Source: Rhodopseudomonas palustris (GTDB lineage Bacteria; Pseudomonadota; Alphaproteobacteria; Rhizobiales; Xanthobacteraceae). From it: a DNA stretch of 64,000 nucleotides. Positions 33,192 through 40,917 of the stretch are shown one piece after another. Under the pieces are notes generated by a model. The model saw only the letters and a list, made by a program, of their open reading frames with translations. It made no database searches and was not told the DNA's origin. Both the position numbers and the translations under genes were made by a program. Where the stretch lies: assembly GCF_007005445.1 (NCBI RefSeq), contig NZ_CP041387.1, forward strand, positions 3,497,001 through 3,561,000, read 5' to 3'. Numbering within the stretch: position 1 is the first letter of the stretch; each line of letters starts with the position of its first letter.

Positions 33192-33457
33192 TTGGCAAGC
33201 TCAGCCAGAGCGTTGTGATAGCGCTTCATGCCGCGCCGGGCGACTTCCATCGCTTTCTCGAAATCAGGATTCGAAGGCGTAAATCGAACGCCGCCATCCG
33301 GCGTCAGGGTCGCGTAAAGCTGATCGCCGACATTGAGATTCAGTCGGGCCATCAGCTCTTTGGGAAAAATCAGCCCCGACGAATTGCCGATCTTCTTCAC
33401 TTCGACGGTCGCGAGAACTCGGCCGGATTCGACATCGATCTTGGTTTGGTCGTTCAT
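33188..33457 (-). CDS. AbrB/MazE-type antitoxin of Doc
   Basis: An 89-residue protein from ATG 33457 (MNDQTKIDVESGRVLATVEV). Residues 20-60 form a swapped-hairpin AbrB domain (VKKIGNSSGLIFPKELMARL, then NLNVGDQLYA). The C-terminal part (FEKAMEVARRGMKRYHNALA) is helical and probably neutralises Doc. A GGAGG ribosome site sits six bases before the ATG and lies inside a long palindrome (33465-33493), so the protein likely represses its own operon. An upstream in-frame start (33502) would be inside the palindrome region and is less likely. Confidence 0.9.
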   Translation of the reverse strand: MNDQTKIDVESGRVLATVEVKKIGNSSGLIFPKELMARLNLNVGDQLYATLTPDGGVRFTPSNPDFEKAMEVARRGMKRYHNALAELAK

Positions 33458-33464
33458 GGCAAAG

Positions 33465-33493
33465 CCTCCGTTATACGCTACGTATAACGGAGG
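33465..33493. promoter_or_regulatory. Perfect 13+13 palindrome, putative operator of the toxin-antitoxin operon
   Basis: CCTCCGTTATACG, spacer CTA, then its exact reverse complement. It starts 8 bases upstream of the antitoxin ATG, and the antitoxin Shine-Dalgarno GGAGG is formed by its proximal end. AbrB-type antitoxins usually bind such sites. The position would allow control at the promoter, and the mRNA could fold to hide the ribosome site. Confidence 0.8.
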
Positions 33494-33539
33494 CGCACAC
33501 ATCGTTCAACAGATGTTTTACGGTATTCGTGTCCGCGCC

Positions 33540-35459
33540 CTACCCCATCGCCTCCAGCTCGTCGATCATGCCGGCGATCACCGACAGGCCGCCGTCCCAG
33601 AAGCTGGGGTTCTTGGCATCGAGACCGAACGGGGCCAGCAGTTCCGAATAATGCTTGGTTCCGCCGGCCGCCAGCATCGCGAGGTAACGCTCGGCGAAGC
33701 CTTCCTGGGCGTGCTCGTAGACCGCATACAGCGAGTTCACCAGGCAGTCGCCGAACGCGTAGGCGTAGACGTAGAACGGTGAATGGATGAAGTGCGGGAT
33801 GTACATCCAGAAGCACTCGTAGCCCGGCTTGATCTCGATCGCCGGCCCCAGGCTCTCGCCCTGCACCGACAGCCAGATTTCGCCGATCCGCTGCGCGGTG
33901 AGCTCGCCGCTGCGCCGCTCGGTGTGGATCGCGCGCTCGAAAGAATAGAACGCGATCTGCCGCACCACCGTGTTGATCATGTCCTCGACCTTGCCGGCAA
34001 GCAACGCCTGACGCTGCTTGCGGTCCTTGGTCTGCGCCAGCAGCCGCCGGAAGGTGAGCATTTCGCCGAACACGCTGGCGGTCTCGGCCAGTGTCAGCGG
34101 CGTCGGCGCCATCAGCGCGCCGTTCTTGGCGGCCAGCACCTGGTGCACGCCGTGACCGAGCTCGTGGGCGAGCGTCATCACGTCCCGCGGCTTGCCCTGA
34201 TAGTTCATCAGCACATAGGGGTGCGCCGACGGCGTGGTCGGATGCGAAAATGCGCCCGGCGCCTTGCCCGGCCGCACCGGCGCATCGATCCAGCGATCGT
34301 TGAAGAACCGCTCGGCGATCTGTGCCATCTCCGGCGAGAACGCCTTGTAGGCGGTCAGCACCATGTTGCGGGCTTCCGGCCAGGCGATCGTGCCGGTCGC
34401 GGCGAACGGCAGCGGCGCGTTGCGATCCCAGTACGGCAGCTTCTTCTTTTTGAACCAGCCGGCCTTGAGCTTGTAGTAGCGGTGCGACAGCTTCGGATAC
34501 GCCGCGCGCACCGAGGCGACCAGCGCATCGACCACTTCGCGTTCGACCCGGTTGGCGAGGTGGCGGCTGTCGGCGACATCCTCGAAGCCGCGCCAGCGGT
34601 CAGAGATTTCCTTGTCCTTGGCGAGCGTGTTGGTGATCAGCGCGAAGGTGCGTTCGTTGGCCTTGAAGGTCTTGGCCAAGGCTTCGGCAGCCGCCTTGCG
34701 CTTTGCGGGCGCACGGTCCTGCATCAGATTCAGCGTCGGCTCGATCGCCAGTTCCTTAGCCCCGACCTTGAACCGGAGCGACGAAATGGTCTGGTCGAAC
34801 AGGCGATTGAAGGCGCCGTAGCCGGTCTGCGACTTCTCGTGGAACAGTTGCTCGATGCGATCCTCGAGCTGATACGGCTTGTCCTTGCGCAGATCCTCGA
34901 TCCACGGCCGGTAGTGGCCGAGCTCCGGCGTCTGCATCGCGCGCTCCAGCACGGCATCGTCGACGCGGTTGAGTTCGAGGGTGAAGAACAACAGATGCAC
35001 CGAGGCTGCGGTCAGCCGCTCGGAAACGTCGCCGTAGAATTTCGACTTCACCGGATCGACGCTGTCGCCGGCGTGGACCAGCCCGGCATAGGAGCCCAGC
35101 CTGCCGGCCAGATCCTCGATCGCCTCGTAACGCTTGACCGCACCGGCGAGCCACAGCGCGCCGCCGTCCTTCGCAGTCTCTTCTGCGAGCCGCCCCTTGA
35201 AGTCGGCTTCGAACGAGGTGCATTCGGCATCGAGCCGGTCGAGATCGGCAGCGACCTCCGGCGCATCGATCGCCGGATACAGATCCGTCAGATTCCACTC
35301 CGGCAGCTTCGCCGGCTTGGCGCTCGCCTTCCGACCCGCCGTAGCCGCGGTCTTGCCGGCTTTCGCCTTGCCTGGGACGACCTTGCGCGGTGCTGATTTG
35401 GCGGAGGAGGACTTGCGGGAGGAGGTTTTCGCGGTTCGGGAGGTCGCAGATTTGGCCAT
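33540..35459 (-). CDS. M3 family oligoendopeptidase F (PepF-like)
   Basis: A 639-residue zinc peptidase of family M3. The zinc motif HELGH lies in TLAHELGHGVHQVLAAKNGA around residue 430, followed by the third-ligand helix LAETASVFGEMLTFRRLL. It cleaves short peptides in the cytosol. The first 50 residues (MAKSATSRTAKTSSRKSSSA onward) are Lys/Ser/Ala-rich and low complexity, absent from most PepF proteins; they look neither like a signal peptide nor a membrane anchor. The ATG at 35459 begins this tail; the frame is open 18 codons more. Monocistronic. Confidence 0.92.
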   Translation of the reverse strand: MAKSATSRTAKTSSRKSSSAKSAPRKVVPGKAKAGKTAATAGRKASAKPAKLPEWNLTDLYPAIDAPEVAADLDRLDAECTSFEADFKGRLAEETAKDGGALWLAGAVKRYEAIEDLAGRLGSYAGLVHAGDSVDPVKSKFYGDVSERLTAASVHLLFFTLELNRVDDAVLERAMQTPELGHYRPWIEDLRKDKPYQLEDRIEQLFHEKSQTGYGAFNRLFDQTISSLRFKVGAKELAIEPTLNLMQDRAPAKRKAAAEALAKTFKANERTFALITNTLAKDKEISDRWRGFEDVADSRHLANRVEREVVDALVASVRAAYPKLSHRYYKLKAGWFKKKKLPYWDRNAPLPFAATGTIAWPEARNMVLTAYKAFSPEMAQIAERFFNDRWIDAPVRPGKAPGAFSHPTTPSAHPYVLMNYQGKPRDVMTLAHELGHGVHQVLAAKNGALMAPTPLTLAETASVFGEMLTFRRLLAQTKDRKQRQALLAGKVEDMINTVVRQIAFYSFERAIHTERRSGELTAQRIGEIWLSVQGESLGPAIEIKPGYECFWMYIPHFIHSPFYVYAYAFGDCLVNSLYAVYEHAQEGFAERYLAMLAAGGTKHYSELLAPFGLDAKNPSFWDGGLSVIAGMIDELEAMG

Positions 35460-35830
35460 GGTGCTTTCAGATCGCGTGCGATGTGCCTTGCGAAACGCTA
35501 CTAGCTCCGTCACCGCCTTCGCAAGTCACAGTTTCCTACGGCGGGATAGCGCCGCGGCAAGACTGCGCGCTCCGCCACCGTTCCAGCCAGCTTGATCGAG
35601 GCGAGCGGCAGGAATACGACACCTCGGCGCGGCACGGGTTCCGCCGCCGCCCTGAAAAACGCAGAGCGGCAATTGACCGCAGCGCGTCGCAGTGGTGTTG
35701 TCCCGTGTAAGCAAACCCAGCACGGCCGATCGCGACCGTGCATCATTATTATCCTACCTCGTCCTGGACCGGGCCCCTCTGGCAGTTCGTTAGAACTGCG
35801 ATGTCGGACTGGACGCTCATGGAGCGCCCG
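35460..35830. other. Divergent intergenic region before the TerC gene
   Basis: About 370 bases between pepF and the TerC gene. GCAGTTC-GTTA-GAACTGC (35782-35799), a perfect 7-bp hairpin, lies 31 bases before the TerC start codon. I looked for the Mn-sensing yybP-ykoY riboswitch often found ahead of TerC-type genes and did not see its conserved core. Confidence 0.45.
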
Positions 35831-36466
35831 ATGGCTGACATCCTCAGCATTTTCACACCCGAAGGCCTCGCCGCTTTGGCGCAGGTCGTGATGATTGACC
35901 TGGTGCTGGCCGGCGACAACGCCGTGGTGATCGGCCTGGCCGCCGCCGGTCTGCCGCAGCAACAACGCGGCAAAGCAATCCTGATCGGCATCCTGGTCGC
36001 CACCGGGCTGCGTATCCTGTTCGCCAGCGTCACCGTGCAGCTCTTGCAGATCATCGGACTGCTGCTGGCCGGCGGCGTGCTGCTGCTGTGGGTGTGCTGG
36101 AAGATGTGGCGGGAACTGCGCAACCCTCCGGAGGACGTCGACGCGATCGACGGCGAGGGCGGCGCGCCGAGCGGAGCCCCCACCAAGACGATGGCTCAAG
36201 CGGTGTGGCAGATCACGCTGGCCGACGTGTCGATGTCGCTCGACAACGTGCTCGCCGTCGCCGGCGCTGCGCGCGAACACCCGGTGATTCTGGTGTTCGG
36301 GCTCGGCCTGTCGATCGCGCTGATGGGCATGGCGGCGACCTTCATCGCGAGGCTCCTGCACAAGCATCGCTGGATCGCCTATATCGGCCTCGCCATCATC
36401 CTCTATGTATCGCTCGACATGATCTACCGCGGCGCGCTCGAGGTCTGGCCGCACGCGTTCGGATAA
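35831..36466 (+). CDS. TerC family integral membrane protein (YjbE/YkoY type)
   Basis: A 211-residue membrane protein with about seven segments. Hallmarks are VMIDLVLAGDNAVVIGLAAA near the start and ITLADVSMSLDNVLAVAGAA in the second half: two acidic/Asn motifs arranged as an internal repeat. TerC proteins have been linked to manganese efflux and metalation of exported proteins. A hydrophilic loop rich in Glu/Asp separates the halves. The ATG at 35831 is chosen because upstream residues are not family-like. The next gene is 95 bases away and looks unrelated. Confidence 0.88.
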   Translation: MADILSIFTPEGLAALAQVVMIDLVLAGDNAVVIGLAAAGLPQQQRGKAILIGILVATGLRILFASVTVQLLQIIGLLLAGGVLLLWVCWKMWRELRNPPEDVDAIDGEGGAPSGAPTKTMAQAVWQITLADVSMSLDNVLAVAGAAREHPVILVFGLGLSIALMGMAATFIARLLHKHRWIAYIGLAIILYVSLDMIYRGALEVWPHAFG

Positions 36467-36561
36467 CAGCGGATAACTGCCGCCGCTTTCACCAAGCGTT
36501 AACGCATTCGTCGCAATCCTGCACCAATTCGGGACAGTTTGGGTTGGGGCAGTAGCGAGTA

Positions 36562-38049
36562 ATGGTCGAGCGTATTCTGATCGCCGACGACGATGCAGTG
36601 CAGCGTCGGCTGGTCGAGAACATGGTGCAGAAGTGCGGTTACGAGACGATCACGGTCGATAGCGGCGACGCCGCGGTGGATGCCCTGACCGCTCCCGACT
36701 CACCGGCAATCGACGCCGTCGTGCTCGATCTGGTGATGCCGGGCCTCGACGGCCTCGGCGTTCTGTCGAAGATTCGCGCCAGCGGCATCGACGTCCCGGT
36801 GATCGTGCAGACCGCTCATGGCGGCATCGACAATGTCGTTTCGGCGATGCGCGCCGGCGCCCACGATTTCGTCGTCAAGCCGGTCGGCATCGAACGGCTG
36901 CAGGTGTCGCTGCGCAACGCGCTCAACGCCAGCGCGATGAAGGGTGAGCTGCAGCGCATCCGCCATGCCCGCGAAGGCCGGCTGACGTTTTCCGACATCA
37001 TCACCCGCAGCGACGCGATGGTGCCGGTGCTGCGCGCCGCCGAGAAGGCCGCCGGCTCTGCGATCCCGGTGCTGATCGAAGGCGAATCCGGCGTCGGCAA
37101 GGAGCTGTTCGCCCGCGCCATTCACGGCTCCAGCGACCGCCGCGCCAAGCCGTTCGTCGCCGTCAACTGCGGCGCGATCCCCGACAATCTGGTCGAATCG
37201 ATTCTGTTCGGTCACGAGAAGGGGGCGTTCACCGGCGCCACCGAACGCCACGACGGAAAGTTCGTCGAAGCTTCCGGCGGCACGCTGTTTCTCGACGAGG
37301 TCAGCGAGCTGCCGCTGAGCGCCCAGGTCAAGCTGCTGCGCGCGCTGCAGGAAGGCGCGGTCGAAGCGGTCGGCGGACGCCGGCCGGTCAAGGTCGATGT
37401 CCGGATCATCTCGGCCACCAACCGCCGGTTGCTGGACCGGGTGAAGGCCGGCCGATTCCGCGAAGATCTGTTCTATCGGTTGCACGTTCTGCCGCTCACG
37501 ATCCCGCCGCTGCGCGCGCGGCGCGAGGACATTCCGCCGCTGCTGCGGCACTTCCTGATGCGGTTCTGCGCCGAAGAGAAGCGCAGCATAGGCGGCATCA
37601 CCGGCGAGGCGATGGCGCGGCTGGCGCAGCTCGACTGGCCGGGCAACATCCGGCAGCTCGAGAACGCGGTTTATCGCGCGGTGGTGATGAGCGACGGCGA
37701 CCAGCTCGGCCTCGACGATTTCCCGCTGGCGAGCGCGCCGTCGGTGGTGCCCGCTGACGGGATCGACGGCGAGCCGCTGGTAATCGAACGCAGCGAGCCG
37801 CAATTCGTCGCGGCAAACGAAGTGCCGATCGCGCCGCTGCCGACCGCCGGCAACCTGTCGATGCTGACAGCGGACGATGAAGTGCGGACGCTCGACGAGA
37901 TGGAACGCGAGATCATCCGGTTCGCGATCTCGCATTATCGCGGCCAGATGTCCGAAGTGGCGCGACGGCTGAAGATCGGCCGCTCGACGCTGTATCGGAA
38001 ACTCGACGAGATCGAAGCCGAACGCGCCGGCCAGGCCGACGGGCGGTAG
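36562..38049 (+). CDS. NtrC-type sigma-54-dependent response regulator
   Basis: A 495-residue three-domain regulator. Receiver residues 1-125 include the acidic pocket (LIADDDA), phospho-acceptor Asp in [12 protein letters not shown], and Lys in FVVKPVG. The AAA+ domain has Walker A GESGVGKE, the sigma-54 contact loop [10 protein letters not shown] and Walker [10 protein letters not shown]. The C-terminus ([20 protein letters not shown]) is a Fis-type HTH. An approximately 60-residue poorly conserved linker precedes it. Phosphorylated protein would activate -24/-12 promoters. No histidine kinase gene adjoins, so its partner is unknown. Confidence 0.93.
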   Translation: MVERILIADDDAVQRRLVENMVQKCGYETITVDSGDAAVDALTAPDSPAIDAVVLDLVMPGLDGLGVLSKIRASGIDVPVIVQTAHGGIDNVVSAMRAGAHDFVVKPVGIERLQVSLRNALNASAMKGELQRIRHAREGRLTFSDIITRSDAMVPVLRAAEKAAGSAIPVLIEGESGVGKELFARAIHGSSDRRAKPFVAVNCGAIPDNLVESILFGHEKGAFTGATERHDGKFVEASGGTLFLDEVSELPLSAQVKLLRALQEGAVEAVGGRRPVKVDVRIISATNRRLLDRVKAGRFREDLFYRLHVLPLTIPPLRARREDIPPLLRHFLMRFCAEEKRSIGGITGEAMARLAQLDWPGNIRQLENAVYRAVVMSDGDQLGLDDFPLASAPSVVPADGIDGEPLVIERSEPQFVAANEVPIAPLPTAGNLSMLTADDEVRTLDEMEREIIRFAISHYRGQMSEVARRLKIGRSTLYRKLDEIEAERAGQADGR

Positions 38050-38403
38050 CTCGCACCGATGACCGCCCCGCTCCGTGTTGAGGGGGCGGCGGACGAAAGA
38101 CGGCCACCGGACGGGATCCTGCAGCCGGCTGATTCGCGGAACCTTTGAACCGTGGCGCGATGGTGACAGACAACCATGGCGACCCGTGGCACAAGCCAGA
38201 ACCGCGTTCGCCACCAGAGCGTTCGAGGTCAGTTTGTCGTGAGTCCGCCCGGCCGATGCTGGCCGCTCGAACCGGGCCCGTGTATCTTCACGGAGAATGA
38301 GGAATCGGCATTCACGCCCTCGCGCGTTGAAGGGCCGCCCCCTCGAAGAACGAACCGCAAGCCAAGAACTGTCGGCCGGACAGCTTTCCCAAGAGGTAGA
38401 CGA
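38050..38403. other. Intergenic region before the L,D-transpeptidase gene
   Basis: About 350 bases. The transpeptidase frame is open through it but the sequence lacks signal-peptide or domain character before ATG 38404. I see no clear -24/-12 element for the upstream regulator, no RNA gene and no repeat. Confidence 0.4.
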
Positions 38404-40620
38404 ATGCGAGATCACTCGACTGGACGCCGCGGTTTCGAAGGCGTGCTGATGGCCGTCGCGGCGACCTTCCTCACCGTATCGACGACCTCCGTTCTGGCGC
38501 AGTCGCCGGCGCGGTCGCCTGCGGATCTCGCAATCGATGCCGCCGTTCCCGTCCCTAGTCCGGTCGATCTGCCGCCGCCCACGATCGGTGATTTCAAGCC
38601 CGATTCCACGCCTGCGGCCGCTTCCGCGCCCCGAGCTGGCGAGAACCAGACGAGCGCAACCGTGCCCTCCTCCACCGAGCCGTCCAAGGACGTAGCGACG
38701 AAGAGCACTGAAGCGAAGGACACCGAAACGAAGAACACTGAAACGAAGGACGCTGCGACGGCCGCCGCCGGCGAACCGAAGGTCGAGGCTCCTGCCGCAA
38801 CCGCCAACGCGCCCGTGGCTGAGCCCGCCAAGCCCGCCGCCGATCAGGCTTCGACCGTCAAACCGGCCGAACCGCAGCAGCAGCCGGCAAGCACGGTCGC
38901 TGTCGCCGATCAGCCGGTGGCCGATCAGCTTCGCGATCTGCTCGCCAAGAGCGCGTCGCGCTATTTCGAACGCAAGGTCGAACGCAGCGCGGTGGAGAAG
39001 TTCTACGAGACGCGCGACTACGCGCCGGTGTGGACCAAGGCTGGTGCACTCACTGCGCCGGCCAAGGGTGTGATCGCCCGACTGAAGGACGCCGCCGCAG
39101 ACGGTCTCGATCCCGACGACTATCCAGTGCCGAACTTCGCGTCCGCAACCTCGCCCGAGACGCTCGCGGAAGCCGAACTGCGTCTCACCGAGAGCATGAT
39201 GGATTATGCGCGTCAGGCGCAGAGCGGCCGGATGCACTGGTCGCAGGTGTCGGCCGACATCCAGTATCCGGAGCACCCGATCGATCCGGCGCAGGTACTC
39301 GTTACGGTCACGACCGCCGCCGACGCCTCGGCGGCCCTGGACAGCTATAATCCGCCGCACAAGCTGTATCGCGAGCTGAAGAAGAAGCTCGCCGAGCTGC
39401 GCGGTGAAAGCGACAAGCCGGTGATCAAGATCGCCGAGGGCGAGACGCTGCGCTATCAGCCGGCCGGCAAGAAGCGCGCCGAGGTGAAGATCGACGATCC
39501 GCGGGTGCCGCAGCTCCGCGCCCGCCTCGGCGTCACCGAGAACACCGACAGCGCCACCTACGACGCCGCCGTCGCCGCCGCCGTGCGCAAATTCCAGCAC
39601 TCGGCCGATCTCAAGGCGACGGGCGTACTCGACGACCGCACCGTCAAGGCGCTGAACACGCCGAAGCGTGATCGCACCATCGACACCATCCTGGTCAACA
39701 TGGAACGCTGGCGCTGGCTGCCGCGCCAACTCGGCGCGCCGGCGCTGGACGACGCCTATGTGATCCTCAATGTCCCCGACTACACGCTGAAGCTGATGCA
39801 GAACGGCGAGCAAGTCTGGTCGACCCGCGTAGTCGTCGGCAAGCCCGGAAAGCATGCCACCCCGCTGCTGACGGAGACGATGAAATACATCACCGTCAAT
39901 CCGACCTGGAACGTGCCGCCGTCGATCATCAACAACGAGTATCTGCCGGCGCTGCAGCAGGATCCGACCGTGCTCGACCGCATGGGCCTGAAGCTGTCGC
40001 GCAACCGCGACGGCTCGATCCACATCTCGCAGCCTCCGGGTGAAGCCAACGCGCTCGGCCGCATCCGCTTCAACTTCCCGAACAAATTCCTGGTGTATCA
40101 GCACGACACGCCGGACAAGAATCTGTTCGGCCGCGACGAGCGTGCCTTCAGCCACGGTTGCATGCGGGTGCAGAACCCGGATCAGTACGCGGCGGCGCTA
40201 CTGAACATCGCGATGCCGGACAAGAACTACACCCCGGCGAGGATTCGGTCGATGTACGGCCGCAGCGAGGTCGACCTGAAATTCGCAACGCCGATCCCGG
40301 TCAACATCACGTATCAGACGGCATTCGTCGACGACGACGGCAAACTGCAGTTGCGCAAGGATATCTACGGCCGTGACGCCGCCATGCTGGCGCTGCTGAA
40401 GAACGGCAAGGGCAAGAACCTCGAGGCCGTGGTGGCGCACGCCCAGCCGAGCTACGCCCGCCCGACCCGACTGCCCAACGGCGTCAGCATCGCCGGGGAC
40501 TACACCGGCTCCGCCGGCCCCTCGTCGAACCCGTTCTCGTTCCTCGAGAATCTGTTCGGGGGCCCGCAGCCGCGACAGCAGCCGGCCGCTGCTCAGCAGC
40601 GCCGGGTCTACGCCCGCTGA
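38404..40620 (+). CDS. Murein L,D-transpeptidase, YcbB/LdtD type
   Basis: A 738-residue periplasmic enzyme. An N-terminal signal (VLMAVAATFLTVSTTSVLAQ) is followed by about 130 low-complexity residues, including repeats of TE(A/T)K(D/N), then a YcbB scaffold region (FYETRDYAPVWTKAGALTAP), a peptidoglycan-binding segment (AAVRKFQHSADLKATGVLDD) and the YkuD catalytic domain with SHGCMRVQNP, catalytic Cys586. It makes 3-3 cross-links. The ATG at 40918-neighbour MepK-like gene follows, the same pairing as ycbB-ycbK in E. coli. The Pro/Gln-rich tail is of unknown role. Confidence 0.93.
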   Translation: MRDHSTGRRGFEGVLMAVAATFLTVSTTSVLAQSPARSPADLAIDAAVPVPSPVDLPPPTIGDFKPDSTPAAASAPRAGENQTSATVPSSTEPSKDVATKSTEAKDTETKNTETKDAATAAAGEPKVEAPAATANAPVAEPAKPAADQASTVKPAEPQQQPASTVAVADQPVADQLRDLLAKSASRYFERKVERSAVEKFYETRDYAPVWTKAGALTAPAKGVIARLKDAAADGLDPDDYPVPNFASATSPETLAEAELRLTESMMDYARQAQSGRMHWSQVSADIQYPEHPIDPAQVLVTVTTAADASAALDSYNPPHKLYRELKKKLAELRGESDKPVIKIAEGETLRYQPAGKKRAEVKIDDPRVPQLRARLGVTENTDSATYDAAVAAAVRKFQHSADLKATGVLDDRTVKALNTPKRDRTIDTILVNMERWRWLPRQLGAPALDDAYVILNVPDYTLKLMQNGEQVWSTRVVVGKPGKHATPLLTETMKYITVNPTWNVPPSIINNEYLPALQQDPTVLDRMGLKLSRNRDGSIHISQPPGEANALGRIRFNFPNKFLVYQHDTPDKNLFGRDERAFSHGCMRVQNPDQYAAALLNIAMPDKNYTPARIRSMYGRSEVDLKFATPIPVNITYQTAFVDDDGKLQLRKDIYGRDAAMLALLKNGKGKNLEAVVAHAQPSYARPTRLPNGVSIAGDYTGSAGPSSNPFSFLENLFGGPQPRQQPAAAQQRRVYAR

Positions 40621-40667
40621 ACCGGCCTCGGCCGCAACAGCGCGGCCGAATATCGACGAATGGACGC

Positions 40668-40697
40668 ACGGCCCGTCGTCAGGCGGGCCGTTTGCGT
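40668..40697 (+). terminator. Probable terminator after the L,D-transpeptidase gene
   Basis: ACGGCCCG and CGGGCCGT arms around eight bases, followed by TTGCGTT. The T tract is weak, so read-through into the MepK-like gene 220 bases on is possible. Confidence 0.55.
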
Positions 40698-40917
40698 TAA
40701 CCGAGATTAACCATCCTCCATCTAGTTTGCGGCAACGGGCTCGATTTCGCCATAGTCAGAGGGTTAGGGTTGACGATCGACTTGGGGTGACGGGCGCCGT
40801 TTCCGGATCGCTAACTTTGGATCGCTGAGTACGGGTCAACGGCGCGTTAACCCTGTCCCGCTGAACTGGGGGTTCGCGGCCAGGGTTGGTTGGTCGACAA
40901 ATAGTGGGGCTGTTTTC

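Noticed and set aside
35702..35830. yybP-ykoY manganese riboswitch ahead of the TerC-type gene
   Set aside because: Searched by eye for the conserved core and pairing; not found. Only a simple hairpin is present.
36700..40155. 1151-codon minus-strand frame opposite the NtrC-type and transpeptidase genes
   Set aside because: It spans two well-supported genes and their gap on the other strand, with shadow-like composition and no motif.
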